Shown one piece after another: positions 36,058 to 45,154 of a stretch of DNA of 64,000 bases. The first letter of the stretch is position 1. Each line of letters opens with the position of its first letter. Under the pieces are notes generated by a model. That model was not told the DNA's origin. It did not search any database and saw only the letters and a list, made by a program, of their open reading frames with translations. The position numbers and the translations under genes are program-made. Source of the stretch: JAPOUP01 sp965203255 (GTDB lineage Bacteria > Pseudomonadota > Alphaproteobacteria > Rhodobacterales > Rhodobacteraceae); contig OZ241882.1 of assembly GCA_965203255.1 (NCBI GenBank), positions 992,001-1,056,000 of the forward strand, in the 5' to 3' direction.

Positions 36058-37954
36058 CATTGAGTGATGCGTCTGAGCGTCTGCGCAGCCTTGGCGACAA
36101 TGCGAGTTACGCGGAGATCACTGATGTCGAAACCGCGTTGGCATACCTGGAGACTCAAATCACCGCCGCCGCCGATTGGTCAGACGACGCAAAGGATAGT
36201 TGGCGCGCGCCATTAGCAGGTGTAAGGCTCCGGCTTTCACGTCAAAGAGCGGCGGTGCTGGCAAGAACGCGCGCAAGAGACAGCTCTCGGAACTTTCGTC
36301 CAAGGGAGCGAGGGTGGTCCTATGGTCCGGCTTGGCAGCATAAGTCACCCGCAATCGACGACTTGTCCAGAGTTTCCAGTCGCGGTGGCATTGAGATCCG
36401 ATCGGGTCGTTGGCGCGACCCGCAAGGTCGGGACGGCAGCGTCAGCGCCGCCCGATTGGCCGAATACTTCAACTCGCTTGCGCGAGTTGAACTTCGGGAG
36501 GACGATAGGGTGCTCAGGGCTAGGGATTTCGGCTCCTACAAGCGTGTCCGAGTGAACGAAAATGCCACATCAGAGCAGCGCGCCGTGCTCAGGAGAGCGA
36601 TACAAAACATCAACGAAGTGCTGCCGTATGAAAAAGAGCTATGGCAGGATTCGGATATCCCAAGATTAATCGGCCCGATCAGTGGCGACGACTTGTATGA
36701 CAGCCTCAAGGATGGAGAGATTCATGTACACTTTACGGACGGACAGCGGAACTGGCCGTACGATTGGGACAATTACGATGCCGCGGGCAAAGGCGGCGTG
36801 CAGGCCACCTGTTTGGACCAGGATTGTTTGCAGACAAGGATCAGGGCGGGCTATGCCTTAATTGACTGGAGCACTCGAAACGACAAGGACGATCTTGTCA
36901 CGCATGAGCTGCTCCATGCTCTCGGTGTCGGTGGTCATGTCGAAGTCAGCCGCTTTCCCGACGCGATCCTCGCGCACCAAAACGAGGACGGCACCACATT
37001 GGATGTTTCCAGCACCGTGGAAGGAAAGGTCCTGTTGGCCATCGCGACGAACCGGGTGGCGAACGGCACCCGATGGGCCGATGTCACTCCATCCAGCTTC
37101 GGGAATTGGGAGCGGGATGCTTTCCATCTCCTCGGCTGGGCGGACACCGGCAACGGGAGCGGAGACATCCAGTTCGGGGTCAGCTGGGCGAACGGACTCG
37201 CAACACCCTGGGCATTCGGCCATGCGAGACCGACTCGGCGGCTGCAAGACAATGCCGCATTCGGCGGCCGCGCCACATGGAACGGCGTTTTGCTTGCCAT
37301 CGACACCAAGGGCGAAGGTTCGGGCCGCACTGTGGCTGGCGACACCGAGATTTCGATTGAATTTTCGTCCCTCCAAGGCCGGGCGGATTTCACCGGGTTG
37401 GAATCCTGGTCCCCAGGAAGCCATCCGGGAACAGCCGCCAACGGCGAAATCTGGGGAGACGGCGACCTCGGATATTCCATCGAAGTACGCAATCAGGGTG
37501 ATTTACAGTTCTTTTCCAGCACCAACGTTTCGTCAGCGGATGACCCGGGCCTTGTCAGCGGTTTGTTTGTTGGAACATCCCACCAAGGCACGACGGGAAC
37601 CCTCGAGCATCCCGGGCTGATTGGCGCCTTCGGAGCTCTTCGGGAGTGACTCGATAGTCGATCAATGGCTGGGCCCAGATCGGAATCTTTGGTCGGGGCA
37701 AAGTGTGTCATTCCGAGTCCCATTGGAAGAACCCAGCCCAGAGGCCGTTCCCGACAGGCGTTGACGAGACAGAGCAGCATCCGCGTCCGCAACCTGTCCG
37801 CGATTGCCGGGACAGCCGAGACGCACGAACCCAAACCGTCCCCGCCCCCATATCTCAAGCATCGGCAGGACAAACTCGCGGCGAACAGGCACCGCCCCAA
37901 TGATTCTGACGTGCACCCCCTTTCCAACCTTGATGCTTGCCGCAGCCTCGCGAA

Positions 37955-38300
37955 CGGCAGGACCTTTTTCGATCGGCGTCTCGCCCGTGCCAGTCTTTCA
38001 GCCGTGACGACAGCCTTGCGTCCACCTTTTCTTCCGCGCACGGCGGCGGCGGCCAGGCCAGCACGAGTTCTCTCCCGGATGAGGTCGCGTTCGAATCGGG
38101 CAAGGGCACCGAACAGGTGGAAAACGAGGGTGCCACCGCGTGTGGTTCTGTCCATGCCTTCCGTCAGGGACCTGAACCCGATGCCGCGCCGATCAGGACC
38201 GCGAACCTTATCGATCAGGTGACCCATGCCGCGTCCGGGACGGTCGAGCTTCCAGACAGTCAGCGTGTCGCCGTGCTGGAGGAACGCACGAACACTCGGC
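37955..38300 (-). pseudogene. Tn3/Pin-type resolvase fragment
   Basis: An open stretch encodes FLQHGDTLTVWKLDRPGRGM, FRSLTEGMDRTTRGGTLVFH, LFGALARFERDLIRERTRAG and GRKGGRKAVVTAERLARA, the middle and hinge of small serine resolvases. The N-terminal part with the catalytic serine is missing, and the C-terminal helix-turn-helix dissolves into unrelated sequence. It is convergent with the lipoprotein gene. Confidence 0.8.
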
Positions 38301-38351
38301 AAGCCGAAGATGCTTCGGGAGCGGCCCCGGGCGGTGGATCGCGGGAGAGCC

Positions 38352-38500
38352 ATGCAGAGCGGATACCGGACCGACACCGCCCAGCGCGAGACGGAGGCTG
38401 CGAAACGCGACAGGGACAACCTGCGCTGGCAACTGACCCTCTGACCCTCTGGCTGGCGGCCGTCATTGCCCTGGGTTTCCTGATACGCCGGCTGTTCTGA
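38352..38500 (+). pseudogene. Small coiled-coil membrane protein, broken by an 8-bp duplication
   Basis: From ATG 38352 the frame encodes QRETEAAKRDRDNLRWQLTL and then stops. An 8-base tandem TGACCCTC occurs twice at this point (38434-38449). With one copy removed the frame continues as WLAAVIALGFLIRRLF to a stop at 38500, giving a ~46-residue protein with a charged helix and one transmembrane segment. No family recognised. GGGAGAG precedes the ATG. Confidence 0.5.
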
Positions 38501-39749
38501 AGCCTGCGGGGCTTTCGGGGCCCTTGTCCGGAGAGGGGGGCCAACGCCATGCTGGCGCTGGAATGCTGCGTCATGAACCGCAGGCTGGCCGACCTGCCCG
38601 GATGGCGGGCGAATCAGGCCGTCGCGGCATGACAGGAATCCTGGGCTACACCCATGCGCAAGAGACCGCGCCACAATTATCAAATCCTGACCAAGCGGCC
38701 GGAGCGCATGGCGGCGCTGGCCCGCGCGGCACTCCGGCCCGTGTCGATCAACTGGAAGCACCGGCCGGACCGCAAGCGTTGACAGTGAGCACTGAAAGCG
38801 CGTTCCGACTATGGCAAAATGAGACCCGCCGAAACAGCGATCCGGTCATTCGAGACAAGATCAGTCGATGCCGTCGCGCAGAGCGCCATTATGGCGATCT
38901 GGATGAACAGTGAGGTGGCGCATCGAACCGTTGCTGGAAGAACTATGCTGCGCAGCTTCCGGGAAGCCGCATCATCGAATCCCGCTCGACCACGTAGTGA
39001 ATCCGTCCATGAGCACGGCCGGCTTCAAAAGCGCAGTCGCCGCTTATCTCGAATTCCGGCACCATTCGATATAATCCCCTTCTGCAACCAAGGAATCAAT
39101 TGCTTCAGCGCTTCCGCCGTGAAGATCAATTTAGCTTCCACTCGTCAAATTATGCGGATTTCATCTCCAACGGGACGAAATGAATCTCCGAGATTGACGC
39201 CTATGGTGCCCTTGTTGCCAGAGGGTTGAACCTCTGCGCGGCCCGTCAGTTTGCCAAGCCTCCAATTCGTTCGGAATAGAAGCTGATGTGAAGCGCGCCT
39301 TGCGGACTCGACGCTCCTCGTGCGCCTTCTACATAGGTCAGAGGCGGATCGAGGTTCTCGTACTCAACGGTAACCTGTCTTTCGTGCCTTACTCCTGTTT
39401 CAGCAATAGTTTGTTTCCTTCTAAGGGCAGCGTAGGCGCCTCATCCGGATTGTCATTGGCCGCCGGCAATGGGCACATGGCCAAGGCTAGTCAATCCCAA
39501 CCCTGCACCAAATTTTTGACCGATTTCAAAACGCCAATTCCATCGGATCAAAATCCATCGGGAACTGCCATCCAACTCGCGAAGCCGAACCAGTTGCAAA
39601 CAGGTGAAGAATTGGCGCAGGGCCGAATGGATTTTGGTCTGCTGATCTTGCGTGCCCGTCACATCGGGAGTCTTCCCGAGTATCAGACAACCGGTTGCCA
39701 CCGATTGGCTTGAAGCCTAAACACACGGAGCAAATCGACGGCGTGGCTT
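38501..39749. other. 1.2-kb region of gene debris
   Basis: No intact gene. It includes a short phage-like fragment (listed separately). The remainder has short frames on both strands, none with family resemblance or a convincing ribosome site. Confidence 0.5.
38650..38765 (+). pseudogene. Fragment resembling phage Gp37/Gp68 (DUF5131)
   Basis: One frame reads KRPRHNYQILTKRPERMAAL, close to the 'FQ.LTKRPERM' signature of DUF5131 proteins, and continues ~15 residues. Nothing before or after fits the ~250-residue family, so it is a remnant. Confidence 0.45.
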
Positions 39750-40031
39750 ATGCGACAGGCAATCTTGTGCGGACTCCTTCCGATCTGGCTTTGTGCTTGC
39801 GAAGCCTTTCCACAGCTTGACGCGGCAATTACGGACGATGCCAGGAACGCCGACTATCCTGAACTGGTTCCTTCGTCCCAGCTGCAGGCATACGGAAATA
39901 GAGGGCGCGAACCAGCAACAACAGGCAGCGGTCAACAGAAGGAATGGAATGGCAACGATCTGGCAGCACGAGTGCGGCGCCTCCTTGAACGTGGAGATGC
40001 ACTTAGGCGACTGATGCACAACGACGGCTGA
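39750..40031 (+). CDS. Small predicted lipoprotein
   Basis: A 93-residue protein. The N-terminus MRQAILCGLLPIWLCACEAF is a signal with a Cys at the lipobox position (LCAC). It is followed by DDARNADYPELVPSSQLQA and a C-terminal charged helix AARVRRLLERGDALRRLM. I recall similar small lipoproteins from Rhodobacteraceae, with no known function. IS30 copy 5 begins 38 bases after its stop, separating it from hom. Confidence 0.6.
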   Translation: MRQAILCGLLPIWLCACEAFPQLDAAITDDARNADYPELVPSSQLQAYGNRGREPATTGSGQQKEWNGNDLAARVRRLLERGDALRRLMHNDG

Positions 40032-40069
40032 GCCCAAATCCAGGAGAGCGGATGGCCGACCTCATGCAA

Positions 40070-41460
40070 CCCCACTTCCACTCCGAAGTGCAACACCGGC
40101 CATTCCCGCAGCGGGGGCGTAGCCCGAGCTGCGGGAATGGCCGGAAGGCGTGGTCTGCGGCCCCCGGGCGCCGCGGATCCGGCCCCGGGACGGCTGTGGT
40201 CCCGTCTGTATGGAGTTTATCCGGACTTTCCGGGCGGCGCAACGCCTCCGCCGGGTCGGGTCGCGTCCGTCCGGGCGCAGGGAGGGCGCAGCCCGACCGG
40301 AGCCCGGACGGACGCGACGGCGAAATCCTGTCCACCCCCTTCCTGCGCGCCGGTGGGAGGCGGTCGCGCGGCTTCAGGGAGGGCGGGCCTTGTGCAGCAC
40401 CTCGGCGGGCGTCCGGTAGCCCAGCGCCCGGCGCGGACGCGCGTTCAGGCGGTCCTGCACCGCCCTCACCTCCGCGTCGGTGACCGCGCGGAGGTCCGTC
40501 CCCTTCGGCAGGTACTGCCGCACCAGCCCGTTGGTGTGCTCGTTCAGGCCACGCTCCCAGGAATGGTAGGGGGTGGCGAAGTGGAACCCGGCCCCGAGCT
40601 CCGCCGCCACGCCGGCGTGGCCCGCGAACTCCTTCCCGTTGTCCGCCGTGATCGTGTGGACGGGCGCGGCGGAAGGCCGGAGGAGATCCACCATCGCGGC
40701 GGAGACCGCGGCCGAGGTGCGTCGGTCAACCCTCTGTAAATACGTGTATTTCGAGGCCCTGTCCACAAGGGAGACCACCGCCCCGCTGTGGCCTTTCCCG
40801 ATGATCGTGTCCGCCTCCCAGTCGCCGACACGCTCCCTGCTCTCCACTTCCTCCGGCCGCTCGGAGATGTCCACCCGGCCCGGGATGTGGCCCCGGCCCG
40901 AGTGCCGCCCGCCTCGCCAGTTCGGCTTCCTGCCGCGGCGCCGCAGCAGCAGGAACAGCCCGCCGCCCGCCTTCCGGTCGGCCCTGACGTGTTCGTATAT
41001 CCACTGGCGGCCCACCGTCCAGCCGCCCTCCAGACGCAGCCGTCCCGCGACCTGCTCCGGGCTCCAGCCCTCCGCCAGAAGCCCCTCGACGCGCGCCCAC
41101 CGGTCGGGCGTCATCTTCCTCGGGTTCGAGGAAGCCGCGCCGCGGCGGGCCTCCGCCCTCCCCTGCGCCTCCCCGGGGCTGTACCCCCCCGCCGCCGGCG
41201 TTACGGCGCAGCTCCCGCCAGACCGTCGTCCGGTCACGGCCCAGACGGGCCGCGATGGCCCCGTCGGACAGCCCGCTTTCCTTCAGCGCGCCGATCTGGC
41301 ATCTCTCTTCATGGGTCAGGTGGCGGTAGCCCTCGGGCATGGCAGTCTCCTTCTCTTCAGCAAAGGGACTGTCGCCGCTTCCTGGCCGATACGCAACATC
41401 ATGCGGCCGGAAAACCGGTCACCACCGCCACTGGTGTTGCACTTCAGGGTGGAATGGGGC
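40070..41460 (-). mobile_element. IS30-family element, copy 5
   Basis: 1391 bp, CCCCACTTCC to GGAATGGGGC, flanked by a perfect CAA duplication (40067-40069 and 41461-41463). One base longer than copies 2 and 4 because of an insertion in the transposase. Inserted about 75 bases upstream of hom, so the native hom promoter region is displaced. Confidence 0.92.
40374..41340 (-). pseudogene. IS30-family transposase, copy 5 (single frameshift)
   Basis: The first ~50 residues from MPEGYRHLTHEERCQ at 41340 match copy 2. One extra base in a C-rich run near 41185-41190 (after ELRRNAGGGG) shifts the frame; everything downstream, including GDWEADTIIGKGH, TADNGKEF and SWERGLNE, is intact in the other frame to the stop at 40374. 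A recent inactivation or a base-calling error in the homopolymer. Confidence 0.88.
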
Positions 41461-41536
41461 CAATATGTGTGGTTGAGGCCAGAATTCAAAGCCGCTAACT
41501 GAACCGCAGCCATCGTCCCGCCAAAAGGAGAGCCAA

Positions 41537-42823
41537 ATGACCACTCCGCTTCGTCTGGGCATAGCCGGACTTGGCACCGTCGGCACGGGTGTGGTGAAGA
41601 TCATCCAGCGTCAGGCAGACCTTCTGGCCTTACGCACTGGACGGCCCATTGAAATTGCCGCTGTCTGCGCCCGAGACCGCACCAAGGAACGGGGCATTCG
41701 ACTGGACGAATACGAATGGGAGACCAACCCAGTCACTCTAGCAAGACGGAACGACATCGATGTTTTCGTCGAGTTGATTGGGGGGGCTGACGGCCCGGCA
41801 AGGATGGCCGCTGAGGCAGCTATCTCCAGCGGCCATGACATTGTCACTGCCAACAAAGCAATGCTCGCGCACGGAGGTCAATTCCTTGCCGAATCAGCTG
41901 AGGCCGCGGGAGCTGCCCTGCGGTTCGAGGCGGCAGTGGCAGGTGGAATCCCTGTCGTGAAGACTCTGACAGAAGCACTGGCCGGCAACCGGATCGCGCG
42001 CGTGATGGGCGTCATGAACGGGACCTGCAACTACATCCTCACTCGGATGCAAGGCGCAGGTCTTACTTACGAAGAGGCATTTTCTGAGGCTGATGGCCTG
42101 GGATATCTTGAAGCGGATCCGAATTTGGATGTCGGCGGCATCGACGCTGGACACAAGCTGGCGCTTCTCTCAGCGATCGCATTTGGCACCCAAGTTGATT
42201 TTGACGGCGTGGAACTGGAGGGAATCTCTCGGATAACGATTGAGGACATTCACCAGAGCGCCGACATGGGGTTTCGCATCAAATTACTGGGCGTGGCGCA
42301 GATTACTGAGAGAGGGCTGGAACAACGCATGTCGCCATGCCTCGTTCCTGCTGGCAGCCCTCTCGGCCAACTTGAGGGCGGCACCAACATGGTGGTTCTG
42401 GAGGGCGACAGCGTTGGCCAGATAGTGTTGCGAGGTGCTGGCGCAGGTTCGGGGCCAACAGCGAGCTCGGTTATGTCTGACATTGTCGATCTTGCACGCG
42501 GAATTCGCATACCCACCTTCGGTCAGTCGGCGCACTCGCTGAGAAGAGTCCCGACCGCGAAATCCGCCGTAGCAGCGCCCTATTATCTGAGAATGCAACT
42601 GCAGGATCGGCCTGGGGCGTTGGCAAGGGTTGCGGCTGTGCTTGGGGATGCCTCCGTTTCGATCGACCGTATGCGGCAGTATCGCCACGATGCAGCTACC
42701 GCACCCGTGCTCTTTGTTACCCACAGGACCACTCAAGAGGCCTTGGACACAGCTCTGGCAGGCATGGCGGCTACTGGAGTTGTCGAAGGCACCCCGATGG
42801 CCATTCGAATCGAAGAGATCTGA
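41537..42823 (+). CDS. hom: Homoserine dehydrogenase
   Basis: A 428-residue enzyme that reduces aspartate semialdehyde to homoserine for Thr, Met and Ile synthesis. AAAGGAGAG precedes the ATG. The NAD(P) loop is GIAGLGTVGTGVV (8-20). The catalytic domain has VTANKAMLA, MGVMNGTCNYILT and EADPNLDVGGIDAGHKLALL (with the conserved Lys). A C-terminal ACT domain (QDRPGALARVAAVLGDASVSI) allows feedback control. It starts the conserved hom-glpX-recJ order. Confidence 0.96.
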   Translation: MTTPLRLGIAGLGTVGTGVVKIIQRQADLLALRTGRPIEIAAVCARDRTKERGIRLDEYEWETNPVTLARRNDIDVFVELIGGADGPARMAAEAAISSGHDIVTANKAMLAHGGQFLAESAEAAGAALRFEAAVAGGIPVVKTLTEALAGNRIARVMGVMNGTCNYILTRMQGAGLTYEEAFSEADGLGYLEADPNLDVGGIDAGHKLALLSAIAFGTQVDFDGVELEGISRITIEDIHQSADMGFRIKLLGVAQITERGLEQRMSPCLVPAGSPLGQLEGGTNMVVLEGDSVGQIVLRGAGAGSGPTASSVMSDIVDLARGIRIPTFGQSAHSLRRVPTAKSAVAAPYYLRMQLQDRPGALARVAAVLGDASVSIDRMRQYRHDAATAPVLFVTHRTTQEALDTALAGMAATGVVEGTPMAIRIEEI

Positions 42824-43669
42824 ATGACCGCTCCTTCGAAGTACCTGATTGTCCTTCGTTGGGGATTGTCAGACCCTGCCTCAGAACAAGGGAGTGCCCG
42901 TCGCCTAAGGCACGAAAGTCTATCAAGATGATACGTCGAGCACGACGGGGTTCACTCCCATCCACCATCTGAGCGACGGATTCCATGGCCAGCGGACGCG
43001 TTGAGCAAGTCGACCGACAACTCTGCAGGCATCCCGTCCTTTGGGACACGCGCAGCTGGTTTTCGGTTGTGGGCCCGACCAATTTGAAGTGTGCAAGCTC
43101 GCCATTTCACAAACTTCGATGCGCCACATAAACGCATAGACCTGCGAAGCGAGGATCGGCGCTTCAACGTGCGCAACCTGGAGCGCCACGTTTGACGTCA
43201 AACAACGAAATGAATACTACGGCCAACCGTCGGTTGGCTGCGCGGAACCCGCACAGCGGGAGTCAGAACTTGCGCCCCTATGGGTTGGGATCCGCAACAA
43301 CTGGTTTGAATCCTGATGCAGTTCAGCCAGCCTCCCATTCGTGATCCATCAATCTGTGAATTGCGGCTGGCCCCGGGTTGGTGCCAGCATCCGATGGATG
43401 GCCTCCGCTCAAGTGTTTCAAGGGTCGTGATCGTGGACCCAGCCCGTGGCAGCTTGAACTTCATCGGCAATCCAGCGACACCCGCAGCGAGAAACGCTAC
43501 AACCGCGTCAACGCTCTCCCCTGTTCGCATGTTTTTGCGGTCCCAGCCGCGTGGCCACAGTGAATTCGACAACCAAATTTCCGCAACTGTCATGTCATGC
43601 CCTTTGCACGGACAGAACCCGCCGCTATTAGGGTTTCAATGTGGTCGCAGCCCCAAGGGAACGGCAATC
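42824..43669. other. 850-base gap between hom and glpX
   Basis: No convincing gene. A minus-strand frame at 43198-43593 (starting TVAEIWLSNSLWPRGWD) is long enough for a small protein but has no recognised family. In related genomes hom and glpX are usually much closer, so inserted or decayed DNA is likely. Confidence 0.4.
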
Positions 43670-44644
43670 ATGCAAAGTCAAATACCAGACGTCATATTTC
43701 ATGATCGCATGCTTTCGCTCGGCCTTGCCCGCGTCACCGAGGCGGCAGCCATGGCCTCAGCGCGTTTAGTTGGTCGTGGGGATGAAATGGCCGCCGACCA
43801 GGCTGCTGTTACAGCGATGCGCAAGCAGCTTAACCTGCTGGACATCCGAGGGGTTGTGGTGATCGGTGAGGGCGAACGCGACGACGCACCAATGCTCTAC
43901 ATCGGTGAGGAGGTCGGCACCGGCAAAGGTCCAGAAGTCGATATCGCGTTGGATCCACTCGAAGGCACGACATTGACCGCCAAGGACATGCCAAATGCCC
44001 TAACGGTTATCGCCATGGCACCTCGTGGAACGCTCCTTCATGCACCAGATGTTTATATGGACAAGCTAGCGGTCGGGCCCGGATTTCCGAAAGATGTGGT
44101 CAGTCTTGAAATGTCCCCCGCAGAGAGAGTGAACACGCTTGCAATGGTGCGCGGCTGCGCTCCCGAGGACATCACGGTCTGCATTCTGGAACGTCCACGA
44201 CACGAAGGCATGATCGCCGAACTGCGACACACCGGAGCCGCGATTCGTTTGATCACCGACGGAGACGTCGCTGGGATCATCCATTGCGCGGAGTCGCACG
44301 TGACCGGAATCGACCTATATATGGGTGCGGGAGGAGCCCCCGAGGGCGTGCTGGCCGCGTCCGCACTCAAATGCATGGGCGGACAGATGTGGGGAAGGCT
44401 GATGTTCCGCACTTCAGATGAGCGCCGACGGGCCGCAAGTGCGGGAATCACCGATCTGGACCGAGTATATTCCCGCGACGACATGGTTACCCAAGATGTA
44501 ATTTTCTCGGCTACCGGAGTGACCGATGGCTCAGTTGTCAGCGGCATGAAACGTCAACCTGGCTTTCTGGAAACAGAGACACTGCTTATGCGCTCCAAGA
44601 CCGGTTCGGTCCGTCGGATGCTCTACAGAAATCCTACTGGATAG
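43670..44644 (+). CDS. glpX: Class II fructose-1,6-bisphosphatase
   Basis: A 324-residue phosphatase of gluconeogenesis. The ATG at 43670 follows AAGGGA. Metal and phosphate sites: VVIGEGERDDAPMLYIGEEVG (about 62-82), DIALDPLEGTTLTAKDMPNA (about 91-110) and the later YMGAGGAPEGVLAASALKCMGG, all GlpX hallmarks. It ends at the usual TGSVRRM region. Dependent on Mn or Mg and unrelated to class I FBPases. Confidence 0.95.
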   Translation: MQSQIPDVIFHDRMLSLGLARVTEAAAMASARLVGRGDEMAADQAAVTAMRKQLNLLDIRGVVVIGEGERDDAPMLYIGEEVGTGKGPEVDIALDPLEGTTLTAKDMPNALTVIAMAPRGTLLHAPDVYMDKLAVGPGFPKDVVSLEMSPAERVNTLAMVRGCAPEDITVCILERPRHEGMIAELRHTGAAIRLITDGDVAGIIHCAESHVTGIDLYMGAGGAPEGVLAASALKCMGGQMWGRLMFRTSDERRRAASAGITDLDRVYSRDDMVTQDVIFSATGVTDGSVVSGMKRQPGFLETETLLMRSKTGSVRRMLYRNPTG

Positions 44645-45154
44645 ATCTTTGGAATCGTCGTTCAGAATCCTGCACCGTGGGTTAGGTGGTCAAAGAACGG
44701 GCGCCATTGCCCGGCGACTGCGCACGAACGCAAGCCCAATCCGATCAGTTGCTTTCTACTCCATCCCTGCCGCGAACAGGAAGTATTTCGAGAAATGCAG
44801 CCAATCGATATCTGAATCTACGACCGGACAGGTGCGTCAGCCACCCTGCGGCACACCTCCGTCGAAGGGCACAGATAGATACGCTTCTGTAGCTTGCGAC
44901 CGCGACGTCCTTCCTCGAATTCGCAACGAGACCCCCTTCAACGGTGATACCGACAGCCATCCCACCGTTCAGAGAATCCGAAGAAACCTGAATTCCCGTG
45001 CCGGAACTCAGTGTGCCACCCCATTCGGTGCTACAACTGGAAGCGGACGCGCACTCGGGATAACCCTGAAGCTTCCCAAAATGGGTCTTGGCTCAGGATG
45101 GATGAAGCCCTTACCTTCGAGCGCTCAGTGTGAACGGCCAATCTGGTTCGTCTC
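44645..45154. other. 510-base gap between glpX and recJ
   Basis: Nothing recognised. Short frames only. As in the hom-glpX gap, this is longer than expected between these neighbours. Confidence 0.45.

Larger units (their letters stand above)
33956..37649 (+). pseudogene. Surface lipoprotein with metzincin protease motif, split by IS30
   Basis: Removing IS30 copy 4 (34668-36057) and one CAT target copy restores a single 766-residue frame. Residues 1-25 form a lipoprotein signal (VLSSC, lipid-bearing Cys25). Residues 42-215 are two perfect-looking 87-residue Ala-rich helical repeats. A second helical region follows the IS site (residue 238). Residues 519-530, HELLHALGVGGH, fit the metzincin zinc motif HExxHxxGxxxH. 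The last ~200 residues (TWNGVLLAIDTK ... LIGAFGALRE) resemble the barrel of transferrin-binding-protein-B-like surface lipoproteins. The ATG 33956 is used; a GTG at 33944 is possible. As it stands only the first third can be translated. Exact substrate unknown. Confidence 0.78.

Noticed and set aside
39288..39713. 141-residue plus-strand frame upstream of the small lipoprotein
   Set aside because: Composition is irregular, an equally long frame exists on the other strand, and no family is recognisable.
43198..43593. 131-residue minus-strand frame between hom and glpX
   Set aside because: Long enough for a gene but no recognised motif, no clear ribosome site, and Arg/Ser/Pro-rich tail. Kept only as a note in the gap entry.
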